Positions 33,440 to 41,575 of a stretch of DNA of 41,575 bases are shown in pieces. Under the pieces are notes generated by a model. It was not told the DNA's origin. It ran no database searches and worked only from the letters and a program-made list of their open reading frames with translations. The number at the start of each line of letters is the position of its first letter. Within the stretch, counting starts at the first letter, position 1. This stretch comes from XYA12-FULL-58-9 sp001798605 (GTDB lineage: Bacteria > Myxococcota > XYA12-FULL-58-9), in contig DAINMX010000028.1 of the NCBI GenBank assembly GCA_036736205.1, positions 1-41,575 on the forward strand, given 5' to 3'. The position numbers and the translations under genes are program-made.

Positions 33440-35749
33440 ATGACCAGGACCCCGCAAGAGACGCTCTTGGCGTTGGCGGTCTGTGCGCTTGGTTCCTTCG
33501 GTTGCACTACCGGACAAGTCGGGGTCGACCAAAATGCGAACACTCCTTCAGACCCCTGTGCCAACGTAACCTGTGACACCGCCTGTGTTGACGGCACGTG
33601 CGTGCCTGTCACGCCCTGCGACACGAATGGCGACTGCGTAGCGCCGCACGACACGTGTCGTTACGGCTCGACATACGCGACCACCACGACCTGCAGCGCT
33701 CCAGGTGGAGTTGGCGAGCGCTGTGATGAGGTGGCAGATTGCGCCGTAGATTTGGCCTGCCACGAGGAAATCTGTGCGGCCAACCTCGGAGTGGCGTGCG
33801 GCAGCGCGGTCGACTGCCAGAGTGGATTCTGCGCCGATGGGGTCTGTTGCCAGACCGCCTGCACTGGCGACTGTGATCGCTGCGACACGAGCGGCGATGG
33901 CAGCTGCGTGCCAGACAGCGGTCTCTGCGGCGAGGCATGCGGCGTCTGCGACGAGACGACGGGCAATTGCCAGGCGGATGACTCGTTGTGTACCGGCAAC
34001 TGCGATGTCTGCACTCCTTCGGGTGGAAGCGGCTGTGAGGTGCTACAGGTGTCCGGAGATCCGAGCCCAGATGTCACGGGTCGTTACCTTCATGACGGGA
34101 GCTCGGACGAAGTGAATAGATACAAACGTGACGGCCTGGTAGGCGGTTCGCAGTACTACCTGTACCGGCACACCTGGGATTACCAAGGCTCGAATACGGC
34201 CTGGTTTCTGACCACCGACGAATCGGGGTATCCCGCCAACGCCGCGCCCTGGTGGTACCATTACGGCGTCGAATTCGGCACCTTCGATTCGGGCACGGGC
34301 TTGGCGACTGGCAATCCCACGGCGGACGCGTCGTCGTGCACGAGCGCGGGTGCGACGAAGTTCAACTGCACAGCCACCGCGGCGTTGTGTACGGGCAACT
34401 GCGATACCTGTGTGGGCCAAAGCACGGCATTCAACTGCGCGGCTGACTCGTCGCTGTGCGCCGAAAGTGTGGCCTGCACAGGAGCCGATACAAGCTTCAG
34501 CTGCGAAGCCACCGTCGTCGAAAGTGCGGATTACTATGTGGCGCCTGATGGCAATGATGTCACGAATGACGGAACGGAAGGACACCCATTCGCCACTTTG
34601 ACGAAGGCCTGGAGCGTAGTGAGCGCTGGCGACCTAGTCTACTTGCGGGGCGGTACTTACTGGCTTTCCGGTCGCGTGACCCTTTCTGGCAAGAATGGCG
34701 GTGTGGGAAATCTGATCAGAGTGTGGGCATATCCTGGCGAGACGCCAGTGTTCAGCCCGAGCGAGAATTTTTCGAACACGCAAGCGATTGTCATTTCCGG
34801 AGACTATCTCCATTTCAAGGGTCTCGAGGTTACGGGGTTCGAGCAATTGGATGGCGGCAGTTTCTATTGGGCGATCGTCGCCGGGAATGCCAATCATTGC
34901 ATCTTTGAGGGACTCAACGTCCACCATAACGGGTTTGGCTTCTCCATCAGCACGTGGAACGACACAGTCCACTCAACGGACAACCTGGTTCTGAACTCCG
35001 ATTTCCATCACAACAGCGATCCGTTGACCTATGCTGAGGGCAATCAAGCCTATGGCGGTTCCGACGGTTTGACGATTCGCGTTAAGGACCCAAATGCCGT
35101 CAATACTGTCCGCGGTTGCCGTTTCTGGTGGAACAGTGACGACGGAGTCGATTTGTGGACCACAGAAGGCATGATCATATTTGAAGACAATTGGTCCTTC
35201 TGGAATGGCTTCAAGCCCGGGACTTTCGAAACTGGCGGTGACGGCAACGGCTTCAAGCTCGGGCCAACCTTTGCCCCTGGAATGCCGCTCAAGAGACAGT
35301 TCTACAGGAATCTGGCCTTTCAGAACAGGATGTGGGGCTTCGAAGACAACAACGCCCGCTGCAATATGGAGTTGTACAACAACACCGCCTATCAGAACTG
35401 TTATCAGGGTACCACGACCTTCTGTGGTGGTTATCACTTCGCGTTGTACCCTGACGTTCCGTACTACATGCGCAACAACGTTGGTTACAACGATGTCGTG
35501 GAGACCCGTTTGGATGACCTCACCCACATAGACCACAACACCTGGGATTCTGCGGTCAATGTCACCGACGCAGATTTCAAGAGCGTTACACCCACGGGTG
35601 TAACTGGACCGAGGAAGCCGGATGGTGGCCTGCCCGACGTCGATTTCCTGCATCTCGCGGAGGGGTCGGACCTGATCGATGCTGGCGTGGATGTGGGCCT
35701 GCCGTACTCCGACGACGCACCGGACCTAGGCGCCTTCGAGAGTCTTTGA
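33440..35749 (+). CDS. PL9 pectate-lyase-like lipoprotein with a different Cys-rich N-terminus
   Basis: The 769-residue protein has a lipobox ending LGSFGC. About 350 Cys-rich residues of the myxobacterial GFCADGVCCQTACTGDCDRC type come next, interrupted by a globular piece (GRYLHDGSSDEVNRYKRDG). Then a PL9-like beta-helix from about residue 365 begins YYVAPDGNDVTNDGTEGHP. The calcium and catalytic set is present: Asp542, Asp567, Asp568, Asp571 (NSDDGVDLW) and Lys606 (GNGFKLG). The C-terminal tail (DVDFLHLAEGSDLIDAGVDV) matches the array genes, but its G+C is close to the chromosome, so it is an older or native member. It lacks the array's Cys-repeat type. Its promoter is probably in 33272-33439. 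Confidence 0.83.
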   Translation: MTRTPQETLLALAVCALGSFGCTTGQVGVDQNANTPSDPCANVTCDTACVDGTCVPVTPCDTNGDCVAPHDTCRYGSTYATTTTCSAPGGVGERCDEVADCAVDLACHEEICAANLGVACGSAVDCQSGFCADGVCCQTACTGDCDRCDTSGDGSCVPDSGLCGEACGVCDETTGNCQADDSLCTGNCDVCTPSGGSGCEVLQVSGDPSPDVTGRYLHDGSSDEVNRYKRDGLVGGSQYYLYRHTWDYQGSNTAWFLTTDESGYPANAAPWWYHYGVEFGTFDSGTGLATGNPTADASSCTSAGATKFNCTATAALCTGNCDTCVGQSTAFNCAADSSLCAESVACTGADTSFSCEATVVESADYYVAPDGNDVTNDGTEGHPFATLTKAWSVVSAGDLVYLRGGTYWLSGRVTLSGKNGGVGNLIRVWAYPGETPVFSPSENFSNTQAIVISGDYLHFKGLEVTGFEQLDGGSFYWAIVAGNANHCIFEGLNVHHNGFGFSISTWNDTVHSTDNLVLNSDFHHNSDPLTYAEGNQAYGGSDGLTIRVKDPNAVNTVRGCRFWWNSDDGVDLWTTEGMIIFEDNWSFWNGFKPGTFETGGDGNGFKLGPTFAPGMPLKRQFYRNLAFQNRMWGFEDNNARCNMELYNNTAYQNCYQGTTTFCGGYHFALYPDVPYYMRNNVGYNDVVETRLDDLTHIDHNTWDSAVNVTDADFKSVTPTGVTGPRKPDGGLPDVDFLHLAEGSDLIDAGVDVGLPYSDDAPDLGAFESL

Positions 35750-35761
35750 GCCCGGTCGGGC
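35747..35761 (+). terminator. Hairpin at the end of the third PL9 gene
   Basis: AGCCC-GGTC-GGGCT immediately follows the stop codon. The stem is short and no T run follows, so it is only a weak terminator candidate. The following 35762-35978 holds no gene I can support. Confidence 0.35.
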
Positions 35762-35978
35762 TTGCTCCGCTCATCGGGCCCGTTCATGCCCGCCCCTAGC
35801 AACGGGGCCGGGCACGACATCGACGTAGGGTATGTCCTCGTCGTGAACCACGTGAGTGGCCACAAAAAACTCAAGCGATGTGTGCCGTCGACGGAGGTTG
35901 CAGGCCTTCATCGAATCAGAGATTCAAGTCCGGTTCTGAGAGCGCCTCGGGGTGCGATTCTCCGGGGCGACTCACCTG

Positions 35979-36337
35979 CAGGTTTACGTCCGCAGTGAGC
36001 GAGCCGGCCAGCGAGTGATGGAGAGCGTTTCGGACTTCATCACGCGGCGTTTCAAGCTCCGCGTCAACGCGGCGAAGAGCAAGGTGGCGTCGGCATCGGC
36101 ATGCGAGTTTCTCGGCTTCACCTTCACCCACGGGCAAGCGCGCAAGCGGACCATTGGTCCAAAGGCGTTGTGCCGATTGAAGGACCGAATCCGAGAGCTC
36201 ACCCGTCGCACGCGCGGCACCAGCATCCAACAGGTGGTAGCCAACCTGGCGCGCTATCTGCGAGGATGGATGGCCTACTTCGGCTTCAGCGAGACAGTGC
36301 GCCCGCTGGAGGACTTGGATTCGTGGATCCGTCGACA
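35979..36337 (+). pseudogene. Fragment of a group II intron reverse transcriptase/maturase (LtrA type)
   Basis: About 118 codons match the region after the YADD box: VYVRSERAGQRVMESVSDF, LRVNAAKSKVASASACEFLG, RKRTIGPKALCRLKDRIREL and VVANLARYLRGWMAYFGFSE, ending LDSWIRR. The catalytic first half (including YADD) is missing upstream and the maturase end is missing downstream. The frame runs on to 36428 with unrelated residues. It cannot be active; it marks an old mobile-element insertion beside the PL9 region. Confidence 0.88.
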
Positions 36338-36547
36338 CCAACATCAAGGCCATGCCTATGGCGGTCGAGCTCATATGGAGATCTGCTCTCGTGTCTGCAT
36401 GTCTTCTCAGGAATGTCGCCGAGTGTAATCAACACAACGCAACTGACAACACTATGCGAGCTGGACGCCTGGGCCAAACAAAGTTCATGACCCACAGACT
36501 CAGATGCATGACCCTTTCGAGTCGGTGTGTCAGTTGGTGCAACTCGG

Positions 36548-38323
36548 TCAGTGGTGAAGTTTGTACTTGTTGATCTTGCGGCCCAAGGTCACGGGATTGA
36601 GACCGAGCTCTTTCGCCGCCCGCCGGGTGACGCCTCCGTGGCGGGCCAGTGCCTCTTCAATGAGGTGCCGCTCTAGCGCCTGCGTTGCACTTTGCAGGGC
36701 TCTCGGCTCGCCAGAGGCGTCTGGAGTGTCCGACGACCCCTGGCGGACAGCGTCCGGCAGGAGATCGAGGTCGAGCGGTTGATTTGGTTTTGACAAGAGG
36801 ACCGCCCGCTCCACCGTGTGTTTCAACTCCCGGACGTTGCCGGGCCAAGAGTAGCGCGTCAAGGCTCCCTCGGCTCGTAACGAGAAACCGCTGGCGTTCT
36901 TGCCGAGTGCGCGATTGGCTTCGCCGATGAAGATCGAGGTGAGAGGCAGAATCTCTTCGCGCCGTTCACGCAGGGGACTGAGGGCGATTGGAAATGCAGC
37001 GAGGCGAAAATAGAGGTCAGGCCGCAACCGACCCAAGCGCATCTCTTCTGCGAGGTCGCGATTACTCGCCGCGATGACCCGGACGTCGACACGACGGGAG
37101 ATGCTTTGACCGATGGGGCGGATCTCCCCGGTCTCGATAGCACGGAGGAGCTTGGCTTGAACGTTTCCAGACGCATTTTGGATCTCATCGAGCATGATGG
37201 TTCCACCGTCGGCGATGACGAAGAGGCCCGGATTCGACGATATCGCCCCGGTGAAAGCACCTTTCACGTGACCAAAGAGCTCGCTCTCGAGCAGTGTTTC
37301 CGACAGGGCGCCGCAGTCTTGGACCACGAAGGTGGCACCCGACCGGTCACTTCTCGCGTGTATCAGGCGACCGACAACTTCCTTGCCCGTGCCCGTCTCT
37401 CCCTGCAGCAAGACGCTCGTCCGATGCGGCGCGACAACCTCCACGAGCTCGATAAGTCGGCGTGTCGCAGCACTTTTGGGAATCAATCCACCGAGATTTT
37501 CCGCGTCTGGCCGCGACGGCAGGCGATCGCGGGATTGCTCTCGGGCCAATGCCAGCTCGAGAGCCAAGGCCACCCGGTGTTGCTCGGTTCGCAGGCCGTG
37601 GTCACCGCAGGCTCGCAGCACGGTCTGAGGAAGGATGGTTGAATCGAGGGGTCGCGACACCACGCTGTAGATCCGGCCGTGGTTAAATTCCTCAACCAAT
37701 GATTCGGCTCGCCCTGCCGCGCAGTAGACGACCCGTGGCAGAAGATCACTGGCCGTACTAATGCCCTGCAGGCCTTCAGGTATAGAGGCCACCCATGCGA
37801 GCAATTCTAGCGCTCGGTTTTCGTCGTCACCGCAAACGACGATCGTGGCGATGTCGCCACGTTCCACGATCGCCAACACGTCCTGGTGGGTGTCGCCAAA
37901 GTGAAGCATGGCCTCATTGCCCAAAACACGTTCGGCCAACTCCTTCTCGGACCGCGAAGCATAGGCCACGGCCACGTGCGGACGATAGGCGTGCAGATAG
38001 CGGGCCAATGTAAGGGCGTCGGACTCTTGCAACTTCGTGAACCGGACCCCAAGCGAGATACCCGTACTCGGGTCATGGGCGCCCGGAGCTTCGTAGATCC
38101 AACTGACGCGGGCAAGACCGCGTACCCTTGCGCCTGAGCCCGGAAGGCTGAAGTCCACGCGCACGGTCTGTTCCTCGGCAATGGGCGGTTGATTCGGCTC
38201 ACGCCCTGCGACCAAGCCAAGTCCACTGCTGCTCAGATTGACCGCCCAACAGTTTCGCAATCCCCGGTCGACTCGAACCGGGACATATAAGGGTACACGC
38301 AACTCTCGTTCGGTAGATCCCAC
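36548..38323 (-). CDS. Sigma-54-dependent activator with N-terminal PilZ and receiver-like domains
   Basis: The 591-residue protein starts at GTG 38323 (AAGG/GAGG just upstream). Domains in order: PilZ (about 5-110) with NLSSSG but with the upstream Arg pair spaced RxxR, not RxxxR; a receiver-like fold (about 115-230) with no clear phospho-Asp; AAA+ with Walker A GETGTGKE, GAFTGA (contacts sigma-54), Walker B GGTIMLDEI and Arg fingers RPDLYFRLAAFPI; C-terminal Fis-type HTH (RAAKELGLNPVTLGRKINKY). It should activate sigma-54 promoters, perhaps under c-di-GMP control. It is transcribed divergently from the kinase gene, so mutual or auto-regulation through 38324-38584 is plausible. Targets unknown. 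Confidence 0.9.
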   Translation of the reverse strand: MGSTERELRVPLYVPVRVDRGLRNCWAVNLSSSGLGLVAGREPNQPPIAEEQTVRVDFSLPGSGARVRGLARVSWIYEAPGAHDPSTGISLGVRFTKLQESDALTLARYLHAYRPHVAVAYASRSEKELAERVLGNEAMLHFGDTHQDVLAIVERGDIATIVVCGDDENRALELLAWVASIPEGLQGISTASDLLPRVVYCAAGRAESLVEEFNHGRIYSVVSRPLDSTILPQTVLRACGDHGLRTEQHRVALALELALAREQSRDRLPSRPDAENLGGLIPKSAATRRLIELVEVVAPHRTSVLLQGETGTGKEVVGRLIHARSDRSGATFVVQDCGALSETLLESELFGHVKGAFTGAISSNPGLFVIADGGTIMLDEIQNASGNVQAKLLRAIETGEIRPIGQSISRRVDVRVIAASNRDLAEEMRLGRLRPDLYFRLAAFPIALSPLRERREEILPLTSIFIGEANRALGKNASGFSLRAEGALTRYSWPGNVRELKHTVERAVLLSKPNQPLDLDLLPDAVRQGSSDTPDASGEPRALQSATQALERHLIEEALARHGGVTRRAAKELGLNPVTLGRKINKYKLHH

Positions 38324-38507
38324 CCTTACCTCACCTTTGCATCTCGTTCAGAGCGCGTCGCCAAATTGCACGAGAATCAATACTGAAACATCATACGCCA
38401 TTAATGAAGCATTAAACTTGAATTATATCGATTAATTAAATTCGATATTGCAAATGTGGTCTGTCGTGAATGCATGGCAAAGCCCATTGGCGCCAACGGT
38501 TTGACAA

Positions 38508-38534
38508 CCTTAGGTTTGCCTTAGGTTTCTTAGG
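38508..38534 (+). promoter_or_regulatory. Tandem CCTTAGGTTT repeats in the divergent promoter region
   Basis: CCTTAGGTTT occurs at 38508-38517 and 38519-38528, and a third partial copy (CTTAGG) ends at 38534, an 11-base period equal to one helical turn. TTGACA at 38501-38506 lies just before and could be a -35 box, but I see no good -10 at the right distance. The position, 50-75 bases before the kinase start, fits an operator. The flanking 38395-38455 is very AT-rich. Confidence 0.4.
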
Positions 38535-38584
38535 CTAGTCCGGGCATCCGGATATGGAACGACTCGTGCAGTGGGAATCGTCAA

Positions 38585-39991
38585 ATGCAGATTGCAGCAA
38601 CCCAAGTCAAGCACACGCGTTGGTCGGTATTCGCCACTGTGGTGCCGAGTTTTCAGCAACCCTGTCATTGGACCGCGACCAACATCAGCGGTGGGGGCAT
38701 CTTTGTGACAGGCACGCCCATCGTCAAGGCTGGGAAGCTCTTGCAGCTGGAGATCGTTCTTCCCGGAGCGTTTGGGCCGTCATTGGAAATCCCTTGCGTG
38801 GCTCAAGTGGTCTGGTTTCGTTTGCCAGGTGAGGTGGCACCCGGACGACCTGCCGGCATGGGTATGAGGTTTGCCAAGATGTCCCGGTACCACTCGAGCG
38901 AGCTTGGCGCCTACATCCGTGAGTTGAGCGAGTACCACAGAACGACAAAACCCCGAGGGTCAACCCCTGCGGGCACAGAGATCGATTTCCAAAACGGCGA
39001 CGGTGAGATCGGATTACCAAACTTCGAGTTGGAAACCCTTCCTCCAGCCCCCAGTGCCACCTCCAAGACGACCGACCACGAAAGCCCTCCGTTATCCGCT
39101 TTCGCGGTGGGCGGTACCCTGCCGGGGCCGCGTTCAGCTACCGCAGTCATCGGGCGTGACAGCACCGTTGGTTCCTATCGCATTTTGAAGAAGATCGGCG
39201 AAGGCGGAATGGGTCAGGTGTTTCTCGCCGAGCATCGTCATCTTGGACGTCAGGTAGCGATCAAACTGCTCGGCCCGCAATTCCATCACGATCCACACGC
39301 TGTGCGTCGGTTTTTTGACGAGGGTCGTTTGGTCAACCGCGTGCAGAGCGATCACATCGTCCAGGTGACCGACTTCGGCGTCGAGCAGAAACAATATTAC
39401 TTCGTGATGGAGTTTCTCCGGGGCAGGACTCTGACCGATGTTGGTGAAAAAGAGGCGCCCCTCGACACCAACCGGGTGGTGCACATTGCGACACAGCTTT
39501 GCGATGCACTTTCTGCAGTGCATCGCGCCGGGATCATCCATCGCGATCTAAAGCCCGCCAACATCATCCTCGTAGATCGGGACGGTACAAAAGACTATGT
39601 CAAGCTTCTCGACTTCGGTGTGGCCAAACTCCGGCAGGCCCAGTCAGGCGACGCCGCGAAGACAGTGGCCGGCGTCGTGTTGGGAACTCCCGGTTTCATG
39701 TCACCGGAGCAGCTGCTCGGCAATCCGGTCGATCACCGCTGCGATATTTACGCTTTGGGTGTCTTGATCTATCTCATGTTGACCCGTTCGCTTCCCTTCG
39801 ATGCCAAGACCTGGCCAGAGTTGATGCTCAAACAGACGACCCAACCTCCGGTCCCCCCGAGTCGAAGGCTGAGGTCTGACGTTCCGAAAATATTGGAGTC
39901 TGTGGTGCTCGACTGTCTGCAACCTGAACCAACGGCAAGACCGAGCTCGATGGACGTCATCAAACAACGCCTCAGTGGCCCGACTCGTTAA
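38585..39991 (+). CDS. PilZ-domain Ser/Thr protein kinase
   Basis: The 468-residue cytoplasmic protein has a PilZ-like domain at residues 1-112 containing NISGGG but no RxxxR. A variable linker (about 115-190) follows, then a Hanks-type kinase: glycine loop GEGGMGQV (205-212), VAIK lysine, HRDLKPAN (319-326), DFGVAK, and activation-loop end GTPGFMSPEQ. All catalytic residues are present, so it should phosphorylate proteins on Ser/Thr. It has no membrane segment or C-terminal sensor, unlike many bacterial PknB-type kinases, so the PilZ-like domain may be the input. The following gene lies 21 bases downstream, suggesting a two-gene operon; the divergent sigma-54 activator is a candidate substrate, by context only. 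Confidence 0.9.
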   Translation: MQIAATQVKHTRWSVFATVVPSFQQPCHWTATNISGGGIFVTGTPIVKAGKLLQLEIVLPGAFGPSLEIPCVAQVVWFRLPGEVAPGRPAGMGMRFAKMSRYHSSELGAYIRELSEYHRTTKPRGSTPAGTEIDFQNGDGEIGLPNFELETLPPAPSATSKTTDHESPPLSAFAVGGTLPGPRSATAVIGRDSTVGSYRILKKIGEGGMGQVFLAEHRHLGRQVAIKLLGPQFHHDPHAVRRFFDEGRLVNRVQSDHIVQVTDFGVEQKQYYFVMEFLRGRTLTDVGEKEAPLDTNRVVHIATQLCDALSAVHRAGIIHRDLKPANIILVDRDGTKDYVKLLDFGVAKLRQAQSGDAAKTVAGVVLGTPGFMSPEQLLGNPVDHRCDIYALGVLIYLMLTRSLPFDAKTWPELMLKQTTQPPVPPSRRLRSDVPKILESVVLDCLQPEPTARPSSMDVIKQRLSGPTR

Positions 39992-40012
39992 TCGAAAAAG
40001 GGTTCAGCACCT

Positions 40013-40825
40013 ATGGACGACAAATCAAAGCCCGACCCCCATCACCTGTGGTCTTCCCGCTCGGTCTTCCCATGGAAGATTCTTCTGCACGGCCCGTGCA
40101 GCCAAAACCAGGCGAGGTTGCGGCACAAGCTCACAGCCATGGGCGCCAAACTCTTCGTGACTGACCATTTTGATCAAGCCCTCCCCGTCATCAACGGCAA
40201 CAAATTGGACGGTGTGGTTCTCGATTGGGGCGCACCCGACAGTGAACGTTTGGCTCGTCGGGTTCGCGTCTCGCGTTCGAACTCTCGGACATTGGTCGCG
40301 ATTCTCGGCACCGAGCCGGAGCGCCACCATCTGAACGGTCAGTGGTTTTGCAACATGGGTTGGTTTCGCACAGCGAGTGAAGTCGGACGATTCTTCCAAT
40401 TGAGACTCAACCATTTGCTCAACGAACGCTTGCTCTATCATCGCGTCGAACAGCCTGGGTTGGCGATATGCCTGTGGAGTCGGAGCTCTGCCAGCGGTGT
40501 GGTCTTGAACCTGTCCACCTCTGGAATGTTGTTTATGGCGCAGAACACCTCACCACCGGAGACGAACGTCTCGTGCCTCATCACTATCTCTGACCCTTGG
40601 GCTACACTAACGATGAAGGGGCTCGTGATACGCAGAACGAGGAGGAATGCCGGACCTGGCGAAGACGGTCAGCCAGTGGAATTGTTGGGGGTCAAATTCG
40701 AATCCGTAAACCAGCGCCATGCACGACGACTGCGTCAATTCATCAAACAATCCTGGGCCAAAGAATACGACAGGTGGCTCGTAGGTGGCCACGGTGCATC
40801 GCTGACCCGCGCCCTCCATGCCTAA
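40013..40825 (+). CDS. Receiver-like/PilZ two-domain protein
   Basis: In this 270-residue protein, residues about 18-130 look like a degenerate receiver (WKILLHGPCSQNQARLRHKL, NKLDGVVLDWGAP with an Asp at the usual beta3 position, SRTLVAILGTEPE). Residues about 140-255 form a PilZ domain with NLSTSG and GVKFESV; the upstream Arg residues are spaced RxxxxR, so c-di-GMP binding may be weak. It lies 21 bases after the kinase gene, with only a poor AAGGG ribosome site, so it probably depends on readthrough from it. It could be the kinase's partner or target. Not a DNA-binding protein by sequence. Confidence 0.75.
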   Translation: MDDKSKPDPHHLWSSRSVFPWKILLHGPCSQNQARLRHKLTAMGAKLFVTDHFDQALPVINGNKLDGVVLDWGAPDSERLARRVRVSRSNSRTLVAILGTEPERHHLNGQWFCNMGWFRTASEVGRFFQLRLNHLLNERLLYHRVEQPGLAICLWSRSSASGVVLNLSTSGMLFMAQNTSPPETNVSCLITISDPWATLTMKGLVIRRTRRNAGPGEDGQPVELLGVKFESVNQRHARRLRQFIKQSWAKEYDRWLVGGHGASLTRALHA

Positions 40826-41384
40826 ACTCTCGGCCGGGCTAAGCCTGGTTGTCTGCCCAAGTCTTCACCCGAGCGATGTCCGCGCCCAGCAGTCCTACTC
40901 TGAATCCTTGCTGCTGCAATGCCTTGGTTGCCCGTTGATTCGCTGCCAACTGTCAGCCGTTTCTGCAGCGTCGTCACAGCAGGCATCCGTGTAATGGCCG
41001 CGGAGGTCGCGGGCACCGCCGTTGGGTCAGATGCAGTTCTCGTTTGTTCGGTGGGCAGCCTGACCGTTTTCGATGCTGCTCCCATTTTTTGGTTGCAACC
41101 TCCCCGACCGACACGCATTGGTGTATGCTCGTGTCGATTCTTAGGGCAGAGCGGTGGTGACCAATTGCCGCTTCATCGGTGTGGAGCTAGGTTCCATGGC
41201 CTTCATGGCTCTTACGTTCTCGCCGGATGTCCACTCGGGGTTCGACACACGCTTGCGTGCTGCCATTGGGCGATACTAGAACGAAACTCTTGCCGAAACC
41301 AGCCCAGTGGCGTGGATTTGCAGTGGCGTGGATTGCCCGCGAGTACCTTCAAGGCACCCTGTTTCTTCCGCGTATGCGGGCTCG
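40826..41384. other. No supported gene
   Basis: Frames here have no recognisable domain or ribosome site and atypical codon use. The only structure I see is a 16-bp tandem duplication at 41305-41336 (cagtggcgtggatt repeated, last two bases differing). The stretch may hold the decayed 3' end of the RHS-like gene cut at 41385. Confidence 0.55.
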
Positions 41385-41575
41385 TTACTCTCCGCAATAC
41401 ACGCGCCAATGCGGGTTCGAGGCTTCCCCCCACACATCGCTGACGTCGGTCGTGGTTTGATCTTCGCTGTCAACGAAGTCGGTCTTGCCATCCCCATTCA
41501 CGTCTACGAGACCATGCTCGCTGTAGTAGCCATTCAGCCTCCAAGCGTACTCGTCGCCGATGGGTACCGGCCAAA
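41385..41575 (-). pseudogene. Fragment of an FG-GAP/RHS (SpvB-like) surface protein, cut by window edge
   Basis: A minus-strand frame enters from the right edge and stops at TAA (41385-41387). It reads WPVPIGDEYAWRLNGYYSEH, GLVDVNGDGKTDFVDSEDQ and NPHWRVYCGE. The DVNGDGKTDFVDSED calcium-loop repeat, followed shortly by WRVY, is typical of FG-GAP repeats in SpvB/Tc-toxin and RHS-type proteins, where the sequence normally continues into further repeats. Here it stops four residues after WRVY, so the 3' part is probably lost by a frameshift or insertion. The 5' part lies outside the window. Confidence 0.55.

Noticed and set aside
38470..38495. Sigma-54 promoter (TGGCAAAGCCCATTGGC) before the kinase gene
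   Set aside because: The GG and GC elements are 12 rather than 10 bases apart and the -12 TTGC is not matched.
40919..41443. 174-codon plus-strand frame at the right end
   Set aside because: No domain, poor start context, and its 3' part is opposite the FG-GAP/RHS fragment.

Overview
The window reads like a draft chromosome piece from a Myxococcota/Deltaproteobacteria-type Gram-negative bacterium. The base composition is moderately high in G+C. It carries many large secreted lipoproteins with cysteine-rich regions, envelope TPR proteins next to paired GltA/GltB-like outer-membrane beta-barrels, several PilZ-domain proteins, a Ser/Thr kinase and a sigma-54 activator. A run of 100 N at 23781-23880 shows that two contigs were scaffolded, so gene order across that point is not proven.

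Left part (1-16751), almost entirely on the minus strand. The left edge cuts a transposase-like gene (1-904), followed by a large hairpin (932-1010). Next is a tightly coupled three-gene operon, read from 6059 down to 1092: a triple lamin-tail-domain lipoprotein, a staphylococcal-nuclease-type lipoprotein, and a helix-hairpin-helix protein fused to an outer-membrane barrel. Together they look like a surface module that binds, cuts or transports DNA. Upstream of it lies a seven-gene operon, read from 15706 down to 6149: a cyclic-nucleotide-binding sensor, two related outer-membrane barrels, three TPR proteins and a coiled-coil lipoprotein. This resembles the Glt outer-membrane/periplasmic part of the myxobacterial gliding or envelope machinery. 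A formyltransferase-like gene closes this block.

Middle part (16954-25302). A porin-like barrel and a PilT/PilU-like retraction ATPase with a proline-rich, repeat-built N-terminus are followed by a large lipoprotein, a small PilZ protein, and a coupled pair: a FolM-like pteridine reductase and a dihydroneopterin aldolase fused to a cupin. After the N gap come a zinc-ribbon membrane protein, cut at its 5' end, and a 3-methyladenine DNA glycosylase.

Accessory block (about 25359-36337). Three lipoproteins carry a right-handed beta-helix domain with the calcium-site aspartates and catalytic lysine pattern of family PL9 pectate lyases. Two of them (25540-29109 and 29465-31111) sit in a low-G+C stretch and share a three-fold cysteine-rich repeat. 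They are accompanied by a 3' remnant of another paralogue, a remnant of an unrelated beta-helix protein, and a repeated gene-end/gene-start junction, so this is an eroded tandem array. A 56-bp direct repeat with a tRNA T-loop-like core lies at 25359-25414 and again at 32831-32886; a drug/metabolite transporter is cut short at the right copy. A third, higher-G+C PL9 gene (33440-35749) and a broken group II intron reverse transcriptase follow.

Right part (36548-41575). A PilZ/receiver-like/AAA+/Fis sigma-54 activator is transcribed divergently from a PilZ-Ser/Thr kinase gene and a receiver-like/PilZ gene. All three have the second half of the c-di-GMP motif, but the classical RxxxR half is missing or shifted. 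The right edge cuts a fragment of an FG-GAP/RHS-type surface protein.
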